Source: Picocystis sp. L7 (Eukaryota > Chlorophyta > Picocystophyceae > Picocystales > Picocystaceae). From it: a stretch of 64,000 nt of DNA. The translations under genes and the position numbers were made by a program. Positions within the stretch are counted from its first letter, which is position 1; the number at the start of each line of letters is the position of its first letter. Positions 9,400 through 20,430 of the stretch are shown here, piece by piece. A model generated the notes under the pieces. That model had not been told where the DNA came from. It saw nothing but the letters and a program-made list of their open reading frames with translations, and did not search any database. Location: contig QXJR01000014.1 in assembly GCA_020975725.1 (NCBI GenBank), positions 1-64,000 of the forward strand, read 5' to 3'.

Positions 9400-12300
9400 C
9401 GATGAACCGGATAAATACGTGGCTTAGCCACGGGCGAATTCCCCAATGGAGTTAAGATGTAATATTATTTGCGGCGGAGGGGAACGAGAACACAACAACG
9501 TTCCTCAACGTTCCGCCCAACGGTCTCGAGCACCGCGGCGACACGAACGCACGAGCGAACGAGCGCGAACGCACGCCGACGCCACCACCAGCAACGCCGG
9601 CCCGCCACGGGAAAAGGAGGAGGGCGCCCAAGCGCCACACCTCCTAAAAAGCGATGACTTGGGCATCGTTTACTTGAGGCCTGGCAAACGCACAGTGCCA
9701 CGCCAGGAGTTCGAGGCTGCTAATACATACTTTGGACAAAACAAAAAAATATTGACCCAGGCCTACTTAGATACATTGGCTAGCTACTGTTTTATTAGCG
9801 ATGACTTATTTAGAAAACTACAAAAAGAAGATCCAGACGGATACACCTGGAAGACGACCGAAAATTACTTTGATTTCAGCGTGGCCGTTGGCGAGGACGT
9901 ACACCGAGCCCCGGTCATTAAAGCCACGATAACCATGGATGGCTTCAAGACAACCTTACACTTTGGAGTTGCACCCTTGGGTACCTTTGATTGTATCCTA
10001 GGAGCAAGCTTTTGTGCTGCCCACCTAGTCGGCTTAGACTGGCCGAATCATCGGATGAAATTGCGCCATGCAGTGGATCGTGTTCATTCAGTCCACAGAG
10101 ATCGAAACTTTATCTCCCAACGTAAACTTGACCTAGTCGTACCGCGATCAGAGGTGCGTCGAGCCGTACAACAACCATGATGCCTATTCCTCGTGAAACA
10201 ACCACTGGACACAGCCTGCGAACTGACAGAAGAGGAACTGGACCTGACGAAGATGAGGTCAAAGGTTACCGATGCTTGGGGACTTGACCCATCGGAGCAA
10301 CAGCGGCTCGATCACCTATTGGAGCATCGTAACGCTCACGTCTTTGAACCAAGGAAGGGGCCGCCACCTGAGCGAGTTCCTGGGGAGTCCTTCTCAATTC
10401 AACTAACGCCGGAGGCGCATCCTCAATACAGAAACTACTATCGCTTGTCCCCACCTCAGGAGACTGCCTTACGGGAGTTGATTGCTCAGTACGTCGATGA
10501 AGGCAAGATGGACCTATGTGCTGGGTCTAGTTGGGATGCCCCAGTTATCTTGGTACCGAAAAAGGATGGAGGCTGGAGGGTAGTTTTTGACTACCGCTTC
10601 TTAAACAATGTGACGGTGAAGGACCGTTACCCCTTACCACGTATCGACGACTATTTGAACAACCTGCAAGGAGCCAGGTATTTTTCGTCGATGGATGCCC
10701 TGGACGGCTTCCACCAGGTGCCCATGAGCAAGGAAGATATTCAGAAGACAGCAGTGGTAACTCCTTTTGGGAGTTATGTTTGGAAGGTAATGCCCATGGG
10801 CGTGGCGAACGCGCCCGCAATGTTTCAACGAATGATGAACAGGATTTTTGGACATATGATGTTCCTAAAGGTTTACATGGATGATGTTTTGGTCCATTCT
10901 GAAACCAAAGACAAGCACTTCCAACAACTAGAGCAGTTCTTCGAAGTGTGCTCCAAGGAAGACATCCGCTTGAAACGGTCGAAGTGTGCGTTCTTTCGAA
11001 GCACGCTCGAGTGGGTCGGCTACCGCATCAAAGAGGGAGAGATGACTTGTACAGATCATCTAGTCCAGAAGATCAAGAACTTCCCTCGTCCCACAACACA
11101 ACGAGGAAACATGGCCTTCCTAGGCCTCTGTCAGTTCTACATGCGGTTCGTACCCGAGTACACCGACATGGCAGCCCCCCTTACTGACCTTAATCAGGCT
11201 GCGTGCAAGTATGACTTTCAGAGGTATTGGAAACCCCCATAGGAGAAGGCATTCCAGGATTTGGTCCAGGCTTTGACGTCAGCTCCTGTCCTACGCCTAT
11301 TTAACAACGACTTGCCCATACGCGTAGAGACTGATGCGTCGGACACGGGTATGGGAGCAGCACTCATGCAACAGTATGAGAATGACAAGTGGCGCCCAGT
11401 TGGGTACTGGTCCAAGAAATTCAACAGCGCTCAACTTAATTACCATCCAGCGGAGAAGGAGACTTGCGCGATAATTTACGCGCTTCAACACTGGAGACAC
11501 TTAGTGTTTGGTCAGCCTTTTACAGTGCTTATGGACAACAATGCTAGCCAGTATCTCACCTCCAAAGCCACAGAACAGCTCAGCCCCCGCGAAATGCGAT
11601 GGTCGGAGAAACTGAGCTACTTTGCTCCTTTCACGGTCGAGTACCGACCTGGCACCTTGAATGGTGGACCCGACTACTTCTCCAGGCATACTTCAGAAAA
11701 AGTGGATCAGAAGAAGATTTGTATTCTCGATCTGTGCGCGGGAACGGGCACCGTACTTCGCGCCTTGGGGCTCATAGTACCGGTTGACTCGCCGCTGATG
11801 ATCGACTATATAGCAGTGGAGTTGGATGCGGCCTGCCGATCGGCCATCCTACGAGTGTTCCACCAAGTTAGGTTGGAACATCCTAGACTACTCACGCGAA
11901 AGGACATATTCAGATATGGGAATGATGTGAAAGCACTTACGAGCCGACGTTGCCTACCAAAGGTTGATTTAATCGTTGCGGGAGTCCCATGCCAGCCCTT
12001 CTCGAGAGCAAACACTTCGGCCACTACACCACCTCTTGGACTGCGCGACGTCCGAGAGCTGTTCACAGCAGTAGATGCCACTAAACATCGGGAGAAGAAT
12101 CCAGATGACTTGATTGAGTGTACACCTTTTGCCACTCACTTAGAGAAAGATTTCGGGACAGTGAATCAGTGGTTTGGCGAGCCAGAATTGCATGATCTCT
12201 CGCTGTATTGCGCGCAGGCTAGGCATCGATACTGCTGGACCTCACTCCTTGCAAGGACTGGGTCGGCTATCGAGTTCAACGCAATTCCCCTATTGTGGCA

Positions 12301-14250
12301 GGATTGTCTGGACACAGGGGCAACAATTCCCAAAGATGGGATGGGGCACCCTCTACTTAAGTGCCCTTCTTTAATGGCCAGCGCGGACTCACAGAGAGAC
12401 CGTAACCAGGCTGCGTGGGTGATAGCCGAGGATTATTCCCGCCGACCAATGACAGCAGCAGAAAGGGAGAGAGCTGTAGGAATGCAAGCTGGGGACACAG
12501 CAGCAGCCGCGGTCTCAGAGATTGACCGTCACCGGATGTGTGGCAACGCATTCCCTGTTGGGTGGATCGCCAATACGCTGTGGCCATGGATTCAGAACCA
12601 CACACGAACGTTTCGACCGCTAGCATGCCGCAGTCCCGCTAGGACAGTGTGTGCTCTCCTAGTGCCTAATGCAGCAATACGAACCCGTTGATTTAATGCC
12701 GCAGATCGTAGGACTAGTGAGGGTCCTACCATACTACAGCGCTTGCATGCTCTTGTTCTTGCCGATGCCAAATACCAGGACCTTATACGCACACCTGGGA
12801 AACAATTATATTACCCAGGATAGTCTATTGTCCTTAGCACGAGAGGGCCACCAATCAGTGGTCGTCCCTGCTGACAATGCGCTGCGCCAGGATCTACTGC
12901 ATCTCGTTCATGATAGGGCGCACTTTGGCGTTACGCGTACGTACCAAACAGCCCTTCGTCACTTTTACTGGCAGGGAATGAGGGGGCATATTTAGCATTT
13001 TGTGGCGCGCTGTCCAACTTGCCAGCTACAAAAGCCTGCAGATGAGGAACGCCACCAGCAGGTGTTCCCTGAAACGCGCTTTTACCCTCACCCATTCCAT
13101 ACAGTTATATTGGACGTGGTGGAAAATCTGCCGCTCACCCCACGGGGGCACGATGCAGTTCTTACTGTGGTAGACAGATTCACAAAATTCGCTGTCTACA
13201 TACCAATTCACAGCTCGTGGAGTTCCCACCAATAGGCAATGGCTTTGTTGGATAACTTGGTCTTTAGGTACCACTGCACCGTGCGAATAGTCACTCACAA
13301 TGGGCTTGCTTATCGTGCGTTGTTCAGGGCCTTTTGTGCTACGCTTGGCGCTTTTCACATTACTGGAACCCCATACCGTTTGCAATCGCAAGGTGGCGCA
13401 AAACGCCAACATCGGACTTTACTACAGACCCTACGATCGATGTGCGATGACAAGGCTAATTGGGACCCGTACCTACAGGCGGCGGCGCATGCATATAATG
13501 ATTCTGAGCATTTAGTCACTCACTACTCACCCTTCTAGCTACTGTACGGTTGCCACTCTAGGCTACCCTGGCACCTCCAGCTACCTTCCTTGGACACCCC
13601 CGCCAAGGAATTGACAGCATAATCGCTCGACAGGCGCATCACAAACATCCTTGATGGACAGAGGAAAATGTATGGAATGGTGCTTGATAGGCTCCAAGTG
13701 GGGGCAAAGAGGTTGCAGGAGGCTACTGCATCTCGCACACCGAAAGAATTTCCTGTGGGCGCTAGGGTAAAGGTAATGTATGGCCTGAAGGGGCCCAGAG
13801 ACAAACACAAATTGGAACCATATTATGTAGGACCCTACATTATCAAGCAAAATCTGGGGAGGGGAGCGTACCGTCTCCAATTACTTCAAGGGTCCGCATT
13901 TTCAAATCGCATGAACGTTGATCGGCTGGAACTGTGGGTCGACTCAGACTTTACCCTGTTCCCTGAGGATGAAGATATCCTACCCGCAACAACGCCCTTA
14001 CCAAAGCCAACATTTCAAGAAGGAGGGGAGGCTAGTTCACGTATACGGCGATACCTGCTGCGGGACTATTCCCTCTTTCTTGGAGGACCGGTCTGCTACT
14101 ATGTGGAGGGCAACCTGTCTTGTTAGAGCGAAGCTCCTTGCTCTTGAACTCCGCCGGTGCGGAGGAAGTTGCCTCGGAGGTCGAGGAGGCGCTTGGGAGA
14201 CGGCTCCACCTTCGAGGTCAAGATCAACTTGATTACAAGGTGTGTGGGGG
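9400..14250 (+). mobile_element. Ty3/gypsy-type LTR retroelement relic with a methyltransferase domain
   Basis: Parts in order, approximate kb: retropepsin-like protease (9.7-10.1; DTLASY and FDCILGASF blocks), reverse transcriptase (10.4-11.1; KKDGGWRVVFDYR and the YMDDVLVHS active-site block), RNase H (11.3-11.7; ETDASDTGMGAAL), cytosine methyltransferase (11.7-12.6), integrase zinc-binding and core regions (12.8-13.5), and a C-terminal SH3/chromodomain-like segment (13.7-14.0; PYYVGPYII...). This order places it in Ty3/gypsy. No clear gag and no matching LTR pair were found by eye, so both outer limits are approximate. The element is broken, with about half a dozen breaks, and looks moderately old. 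The methyltransferase is an unusual passenger and is listed separately. Confidence 0.85.
11711..12620 (+). other. C5 cytosine methyltransferase domain inside the Ty3/gypsy relic
   Basis: Directly after the RNase H part, in the same open frame, the sequence turns into a DNA cytosine methyltransferase fold. I see motif I (ILDLCAGTGT, the AdoMet-binding loop), a motif II-like acidic position (IAVELDAACR), motif IV with the catalytic Cys (GVPCQPFS), a motif VIII-like block (QARHRYCW) and motif X (GNAFPVGWIANTLWPW). The QARHRYCW block resembles the corresponding segment of DNMT3/DRM-type enzymes more than bacterial ones, but subfamily placement is uncertain. Enzymes of this type transfer a methyl group from AdoMet to carbon 5 of cytosine in DNA. 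Captured methyltransferases in retroelements are known from a few algal and dinoflagellate lineages. It belongs to a fossil element, so present activity is doubtful. Confidence 0.85.
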
Positions 14251-14335
14251 AGGAGTTAAGTACTCCTCCCCATCGAGGGTTAACCATCCATTGAAGGGGT
14301 TCAATGGGTGAGGAATGAAGGGGGAACCCTGGTTC

Positions 14336-17050
14336 CTAACAAGGAGGAAGTGGAACGAGACGCCAAGTGCCGCTCTTGGCCAACGAGGTGAGTTCGTCGG
14401 TGATGGCCTCCTGCCATAGGTCGGCGTCTAAGCGAGCCATGGCGCGAGCGTAGCCTGAGAAATCGTTGCTGATCTCCCACTGACGCGTTGCTGCCGCTTC
14501 CAAGGCTTTATTTCCGCGTGAACGCAGGTTGTACGGATGGGAGATGGCTGTTGGTGCCTCTCCATCTACCATGGCTGGATTTGTTGGAGCCACAAGGAAA
14601 TACACCATGTGCGGAAGAGCTGAGGGAGTCACTTGACCAGCATGAGTTGCTCCCTCATCTCTTGACATCATGGACTGCTGTGTGTTGTCAGGTGATGCTG
14701 GTTTGCGGTGGGCTGCAGGTGTGGTAGCTGCAGAATTCTCGATGGCAGGCCAGTCAGATTTTTGTTGTGACAGCGGCACATCTGCAAAGCTTGGCTGAAC
14801 TGCCCTCCTTGAGATCAGATGGTGGTCTTCACTTTCATGGTGAGACCCTTCAGATTCCATGGAGAATTGCGGTGGTTCGGCTAGCAAATATGCGACAACT
14901 TCGGGCTGTGAATCTGATGTTTGCTTACTGACCGGAAGTTTGTTTTCAACGAAGAAGACATTCCTGCTCGTGACAACTTTGTCATCTACCAGGACACGGT
15001 AAGTTGAATTGTTTTGGTAACCGATGAATATGCCTGGTACTGACCTGGCTCCAAATTTGCTCGATCGTTTTGCCTCAGGGATGAGCACCCATGCCTTGCA
15101 CCCAAATACTCGTAGGTGGCTGGTGGGAGTAGGTGTACCGGTAAGTAGTTCCAAGGGAGTCTTCCCGTTGGCTGACAAAGAGACCGGCATTCTGTTTCGT
15201 AGATAGTTGGCACAACGCACTGCTTCACCCAGAATTATTTATGGAGTTTGGCATGAATGAGCATGGCCCTAGGGCTGTCGTTCAAGGTGCGGTGCAGTCG
15301 CTCGGCTGCATTTTGTTGCGGTGTGTACCCAGCACTGGTCTCATGGACTATTCCTCTATCTTGCAAGTACATTTGCAGTTCTTTTGGAATACATTCTGTA
15401 ATCAAGTCTGTTCGAATCGCTTTCACTTTGCACCCTGCCTTTGCGATCTTCTCGAATGTGCTGATGCTCTCCATCACTACCCTTGCAGTGTGGTTTTTGT
15501 TCGGCGGTAGGAACACTTGGCTAGCCTTTGCGGACTCGTCATACATGGACGAATAATATTGTTGTCCAGCCATGGTCGTAGGCATGGGCCCCACCAGATC
15601 CATGTACACCAGGTCCAATGGTTCAAGGTTGTATTCACTGGGGTGGTAGGGGCGAGCAGTCTGTTTGGCCTGGATACAAGCTTCGCATGCCCCGTCCAAC
15701 TTGTGGGGCAGTCCAAGGAGCTTCATTCGAGGTTCGCTGGGGTGTCCAAGGCGTTCGTGCCACCTTCGGGCAGTGACCACCAGGGCGTACACTCGATCGC
15801 GGGTCAGGGGGGCCTCGATCGTCCCTGAAGCACTCACGATCCTGCAGGCGCCCTGGGTGAAAACGACCTGGGCTCCATTCGAGGTTGCTGCATTCACTGA
15901 AAACAAATTGTGCTTGAATCCAGGAATGTAATAGACATTCGTGAGGCGCACTTGAGTGCCATCTGATGCATGAATCAGAGCATTTCCTCTCAATTGACTT
16001 GTCAATTCACCGCCTTCCGCACAAGTAACGGGGATGCACTTGTGTTCAATGGAGCTTGGCTCCAAGATATCAGAGTCACCTGTCATGTGAAAGGAGGCTC
16101 CTGAATCGATGATCCACGTGTCCAATTGGGCTGTGGAGGCTGTGAAAGCGCGAGATGACTGCTTGATCAATGGTTTGCCCAGCACATGAGGGAACCTGGA
16201 TTGCATGGTCGGAGTGCGCACGGCAATGGCCATGAAGGAGAGGGCATGTTCACCGTCGGTGTCGTCAACCGCCCCGTCACTGTTGCAGGTGGTCTGCTGA
16301 TCAGCGGTGGCCTCTTGTAGCTCCCTTTTCTTGATGGACCTTGCTGTCCAACAATTTTTGACAACATGTCCATATTTTTTGCAAAAACTGCAGAATTTCT
16401 TGGACTTTGGCCTTTGGTCACTCAAAGTCACTGCTGAGAGACCCTTGCCAAGGCTTTCCGTTGCATCGAACCTGAGAATTGAGTTTCGAACGGACTCGAT
16501 CGTAAACGTACACGTTTGATTGTCCAATATATGCATGAGGTGTTTGTAGGAGGGTGGGAGACCCGCAACGATGGCGGTGCACGTTGCGGCCTCGCCGATC
16601 TCCGCACCGTTCTCGTTGAGCTCGTCAACGAGATTGGCGACACGGTTGATGTAGTTGTCTGCATCCTCTCCTTGCTCCATCATGACATTGTTGAAGGCTC
16701 TCTGAAGGTGGGTCAACCGGGATTGTGACCGATCCTTGTAGAAGCTCTCCAACTTGTCCCACATTTGCTTTGCTGTTATGCAATGCTTGAGGACACCTCG
16801 GTACCGGCTTGACACACTCATGAGGATCCGGGACCGGGCTTTTCGGACCATTTTCGCCAATTCTTGGCTCTCGGTGGTGAGATTCCCACCTTCATCCACC
16901 AGCATGTGTGGTTCCTCCTCCACATATTCCTAGACATCCAAGATCTCAAGGCAATTCATCATCTTGAATGACCATGATGGCCAATTTGTGGGGTTGAGTT
17001 CCGGTACCCCGTCCCTATCTAGGTTTTCAATGGCGGATTGGGCAGCCATT
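14336..17050 (-). mobile_element. Ty1/copia-type LTR retroelement relic
   Basis: Minus-strand parts, approximate kb from the 5' side: gag of the UBN2/Retrotran_gag type (17.05-16.45; QMWDKLESFYKD and AFNNVMMEQGEDADNYINRV), zinc knuckle (about 16.4; CSFCKKYGHVVKNC), aspartic protease (about 16.1; WIIDSGASFHMTGD), GAG-pre-integrase (about 15.75; WHERLGHPS), integrase core (15.6-15.2) and the linker after integrase (to 14.34), ending just where a copia reverse transcriptase would begin. The protease-integrase-reverse transcriptase order defines copia. Reverse transcriptase and RNase H parts are not seen and no LTRs were recognised. Broken, with about two breaks besides its incompleteness. It lies tail-to-tail against the Ty3/gypsy relic. 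Confidence 0.88.
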
Positions 17051-17519
17051 ACCTTTGATTCTTCGTCTTTTCTTGGAAGGGAAGCTTACAAGGCTCTTAA
17101 CCTAAAAACAGATGATCCTCAATGGAGTGAGGATTCCCTTGGGCTGGTTGGTCGGTCTGAACCGACACAGTTCGGCCGATGGATCCAATGGAGGAGCGTC
17201 TTAATGGCGGGGGTGCTTGGTGGCGGCTTTTGAGCGTGTAATCGATCTATTAACTCATGCATGTTAAGTATCCGAGGTCGCATTCGTGCGACCTATCGAG
17301 AGCCCGGCACCAGCCGGTCCGTTCGGGACCGTCGTCCCTGCCTGCCTGCACGATAGAGTTTCTTCTCCCAATAGAGAAGAAACTCCCACAGAGGGATCCC
17401 TGGACCCAAGTCTCTCAATAGAAGCCCGTTCTGATCGGGGCGACCGTGCTTCAATAGGACTCGGGGGAAACGGGTTCTGGGCATTTCGCCACCCCGGATC
17501 TAGCCCGGTTTGGGGTTCG
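17051..17519. other. Gene-free spacer with dispersed repeat B, copy 2
   Basis: No coding frame recognised. Bases 17420-17455 are the inverted partner of 5090-5126 (dispersed repeat B). The remainder might include the end of the copia relic, but no LTR is identifiable. Confidence 0.5.
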
Positions 17520-17645
17520 GTCACCCTGGGAGGGTGACGAAATTACCGGAACGGGTTTTCTTTTGGTCTGTTCTCCCCACTGTTTTCCACACAAGAGCCC
17601 AGAGGAAGGGAAATCCCGGTAATTTCGTCACCCTCGTAGGGTGAC
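17520..17645. repeat. Inverted motif cluster upstream of the recombinase gene
   Basis: Two copies of the palindrome GTCACCCTNNNAGGGTGAC lie at 17520-17538 and 17627-17645. Nested with them is a perfect 19-bp inverted repeat, AGGGTGACGAAATTACCGG at 17531-17549 and its complement at 17616-17634, with 66 bp between. The second palindrome ends 15 bp before the recombinase ATG. Palindromic half-sites with a short centre are the usual form of tyrosine-recombinase binding sites, so these may be recognition sites or an autoregulatory operator. That role is inference. Confidence 0.75.
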
Positions 17646-17660
17646 GCCGACTACGAGGCC

Positions 17661-19511
17661 ATGGCGAACGAACCTTCCGTGCATGCACGCCAACTGCAAC
17701 TCGACGCGCGTGCGAATGCGATTCGTGCGCAAGACGGAACGCGAAGTGCGGTTCTTGATGGACGTGGGGGATGCGAGCAAGACACTTTTCATGAAGGCGA
17801 TGGAGGGCAAATGGATTTAGTGGAAGAGCTACGTGGGAGCACATACCTGAAAACACGGGATCGTTACAAACATGGTGCTGCGACTTTTCTCTTGCACTTG
17901 TACAAAAGTGGCGATGATGCTTTGAACGCACCTTTCGCTTCGCAAGTGGAGGCAAACCTAGCCATGGTTCGGCCACGAAATGGGACGTCGGATGAAGCCA
18001 TGATCTATTCTTTGCTACCGAGCTATTGTGAAGAACCAATCGAGTCATTGCATTGGGATCTCCTCACCCCCCAAAAAATACTCGAGCCAATTTGGAGCTG
18101 GAAGGATGACTTCAAAACGTTGTCCGAGAGTAGGCTATCGTCATACCGCGCTGCTTTGCATTTGCTTTTCAAGGACTTTGGCAAAACCGACGTGTGGCTC
18201 AAACTCTCTCCGACGGTCAATCAAGTGCTCAATGGATGGAAGCGGCGTAGGGTTCGGTTGCAAAAAAAACGTGGAATGAATGTGGAAAAGGGAATGGCAG
18301 AGCTCCCTTTCAAGGTCTATGCGGAGCTTTGCAAAAGGATTGCGTGTGACAAGTTGTATGGTCCCTTTGGGTGGACGTATGCAACGATGCTTTGGAACTT
18401 GATGGGGCGAAGTGACAACATCTCGCACATAAGTGTCAACCATATCAAGTGCAAAGAGGACCATTTGTTGATCTATTATGCCCAACAAAAGACGGACCAA
18501 GATGGCAAACTATCAAAGTACCCTCGGGCAATTTACGTCAACCCCCTTTCCCCTTGGACTTGTGCTATTACTGCGTTGGGGGTCTACCTCATCGTGACAA
18601 ACACCCGTGTTGGCAATAGTGATGGGAGTTTGCCACTTTTTCATGGGTCTCAAGATGAATGTGCACGTCGATTTAGGGTGGGGTTGCATGCCAAGGCAAA
18701 GGAGATAGCGAATATTCTTGAAGAGAACGGAATGACTACTCAAAGCGTCGGGACACACTCATTTCGAAAAGGTACGGCCACTTATGCGAGTGCAGGTGGC
18801 ACGGCATGCCCTTCTTCGTCGGCCATAAGTTTGCGAGCTGGGTGGACACAACCGGGCGTGGAGGACACATATCGTCGTTACGATTCAGCAGGCGATGAGC
18901 ATGTTGGCCGTGTATTGACAGGCTTGCCTATGAATGGGGAAGAGTTGGCAATTCTTCCTCCCATCTTCATGCCAGAGACAGAGGAAGACGAGGCTTTCAT
19001 CGACAAGTGTTGCAAGAGCACTATGGACGTAAAGCAAGTGAATCATGGTGTTGCTCGGCGCTGTCTTGCTAGTGTTGTCTTTCACATTTTGAAGTTACGT
19101 GAGCAACTACCTCCGGGCCACAAGTTGTGGGCCGATAGGACAATCAACAACAAGCATGCAATGGAGAAGTTGCGATCCTTGATTTTCAGTGGCTTTCAAG
19201 ACAATCCTCTTGCCATGGAAGCCAATTTGTGTGCAACAGGTGTGCCGCCACATTGTGCCTTGCTCCGGTCCATGCGAATCGTGAAGGACCAAGTAGCAAA
19301 GCTCATACCCGGAGTGGATGAGCAATTGAGTCAACTCCCAAAGTTGTTCCGAGATGCTTTGGATGAAGCCATTGCTGATGGTAAGATTGAAGGTGCACCT
19401 CTCACAGCTTCTAATCTTGAAAGGACAGTGCTACGCCTCCTTGAAGAGAGTGGATTGAAGGACGTGCCTCGACTTCTCCAAGAAGGGAACGCCGTTCGAA
19501 CGAGAACGTAG
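17661..19511 (+). CDS. Crypton-like tyrosine recombinase, main part
   Basis: A 616-residue frame from ATG 17661. Catalytic-core features of the phage-integrase (tyrosine recombinase) family appear in order: the box I arginine in LMGRSDNIS (R250), the beta-hairpin lysine in QQKTDQDG (K277), HSFR (H366, R369), a tryptophan in the second-His position in RAGW (W395) and a tyrosine nucleophile, probably Y407 of TYRRYD. The set GTHSFRKG..TY / LRAGWTQPGV / VGRVLTGLP is typical of the large Crypton-related family in algae and oomycetes. Residues 50-200 probably form the core-binding domain. Oddities: the frame ends at TAG 19509, but the same frame continues as recognisable protein to 19913. The first 50 residues look unlike protein, and an adjacent frame (MRFVRKTEREVRF...) reads better, hinting at a frameshift near 17.8 kb. 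Probably inactive unless these are assembly errors. Confidence 0.8.
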   Translation: MANEPSVHARQLQLDARANAIRAQDGTRSAVLDGRGGCEQDTFHEGDGGQMDLVEELRGSTYLKTRDRYKHGAATFLLHLYKSGDDALNAPFASQVEANLAMVRPRNGTSDEAMIYSLLPSYCEEPIESLHWDLLTPQKILEPIWSWKDDFKTLSESRLSSYRAALHLLFKDFGKTDVWLKLSPTVNQVLNGWKRRRVRLQKKRGMNVEKGMAELPFKVYAELCKRIACDKLYGPFGWTYATMLWNLMGRSDNISHISVNHIKCKEDHLLIYYAQQKTDQDGKLSKYPRAIYVNPLSPWTCAITALGVYLIVTNTRVGNSDGSLPLFHGSQDECARRFRVGLHAKAKEIANILEENGMTTQSVGTHSFRKGTATYASAGGTACPSSSAISLRAGWTQPGVEDTYRRYDSAGDEHVGRVLTGLPMNGEELAILPPIFMPETEEDEAFIDKCCKSTMDVKQVNHGVARRCLASVVFHILKLREQLPPGHKLWADRTINNKHAMEKLRSLIFSGFQDNPLAMEANLCATGVPPHCALLRSMRIVKDQVAKLIPGVDEQLSQLPKLFRDALDEAIADGKIEGAPLTASNLERTVLRLLEESGLKDVPRLLQEGNAVRTRT

Positions 19512-19913
19512 GAGCGTCCAACAAACCTTGCTGATTTTGGTTTGGAAGCACACAAGACTCTTCCTAGTGACTTTTATGTGCCAAATATGACTCTTCAAAA
19601 GTCTTGGTACCATTGGATGCTCGGTGATGCAGCCACTGGACACAGACCGTGGCGTTTGATTCAACTTTGGGAGATCAGTGACAAGAAAGCCCGAGAGCGA
19701 TTACGCCGCTTCCGAAAGATAATGCTAGCTATCCAGGAGTCCTTGCAAGACAACTGGAAAGAAGTTTCTACGTTCGATGAAGCGGAGAAGCAGTTTGATT
19801 CTGTCAAAGTAGCCTTCCAATTCGCTGCGAAGGCTGGACACAAGCGTCGTTATGGTGAGTTGAGTTGGGACACAGTCCTTCGCCACAAATACAAGCAGAC
19901 GCGGTCGACGTGA
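19512..19913 (+). pseudogene. C-terminal tail of the tyrosine recombinase, after an in-frame stop
   Basis: This lies in the same frame as the preceding 616-residue part, separated only by the TAG at 19509-19511. The tail is about 133 codons, Lys/Arg-rich, with a helical middle and the ending GELSWDTVLRHKYKQTRS. The independent fragment at 2549-2719 preserves the same ending, which shows that the tail is a genuine part of the family's protein and not chance coding. One nonsense change, a sequencing error or stop readthrough are the candidate explanations. Confidence 0.75.
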
Positions 19914-20382
19914 GCGTGCACCCCCTTTCCTTTTTTCTATTAGCCATCTACCGTTCCTTGTGCACGACGCGAACGTTCAAGAGGCACGAAAGTGTCGCCA
20001 CCGCGTGCGACTTGAACGACCGCGTGGTTCCACGTCGCTGAAACCCACGAGCGCCTCCTTTCCACGTCCAGCAGTTCCAGCCCACGCACACGTTACCACT
20101 TCTCTCACGCAGCTCTACGCCCTATGAAGCACGTCCTATCCGTCGGCCGTGTCGTCCTTGCTGCGTCGCGCGCGCGTTTCGTTCGTCGTTCCGTCGGCAG
20201 CATCTTTCATTCTCGTCGATCTGCTGGTCAGAAGGCGATCTGTACAGCTCGGGAGGGAGAAATTTAATAGGCAGGGAAGAGATATCGAACCGGAAACTTA
20301 CTTGGATTAAATGTTGGGTCAATGGAGGATTCGACCGGGTCGACACGGGCTTTAGACCGCATGACTGGGGTGGGTTGCGAGC
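19914..20382. other. Non-coding 3' region of the Crypton-like element
   Basis: No coding frame recognised between the recombinase stop and the terminal motif. Its length is close to that of the equivalent interval at 2720-3185. Confidence 0.5.
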
Positions 20383-20430
20383 GGGGTGACGCTGGGGTGA
20401 CGAAATTCCGCGAAGAGGGGTTCTGATCCA
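20383..20430 (+). repeat. Terminal motif of the Crypton-like element
   Basis: GGGGTGAC blocks at 20383 and 20394 are spaced 11 bp apart, followed by GAAATTCCG and AAGAGGGGTTCTGATCC. The same ordered blocks occur at 3186-3232. The GGGTGACGAAATT part is also shared with the inverted cluster at 17531. Confidence 0.65.

Larger units (their letters stand above)
17520..20430 (+). mobile_element. Crypton-like tyrosine-recombinase DNA transposon
   Basis: The proposed element runs from the inverted GGGTGAC motif cluster (17520-17645), through the recombinase gene (17661-19913), to the terminal motif at 20383-20430. Support for the right end is that a decayed second copy at 2549-3232 has the same recombinase C-terminus followed, at nearly the same distance, by the same terminal motif. 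There is no transposase of the DDE type and no reverse transcriptase, which fits Cryptons and argues against DIRS. Cryptons usually lack long terminal inverted repeats and move by site-specific recombination. The exact ends are inferred. Confidence 0.6.

Noticed and set aside
17521-18048. 175-codon minus-strand frame over the recombinase start
   Set aside because: It overlaps the inverted motif cluster and the plus-strand recombinase and has no domain signature.
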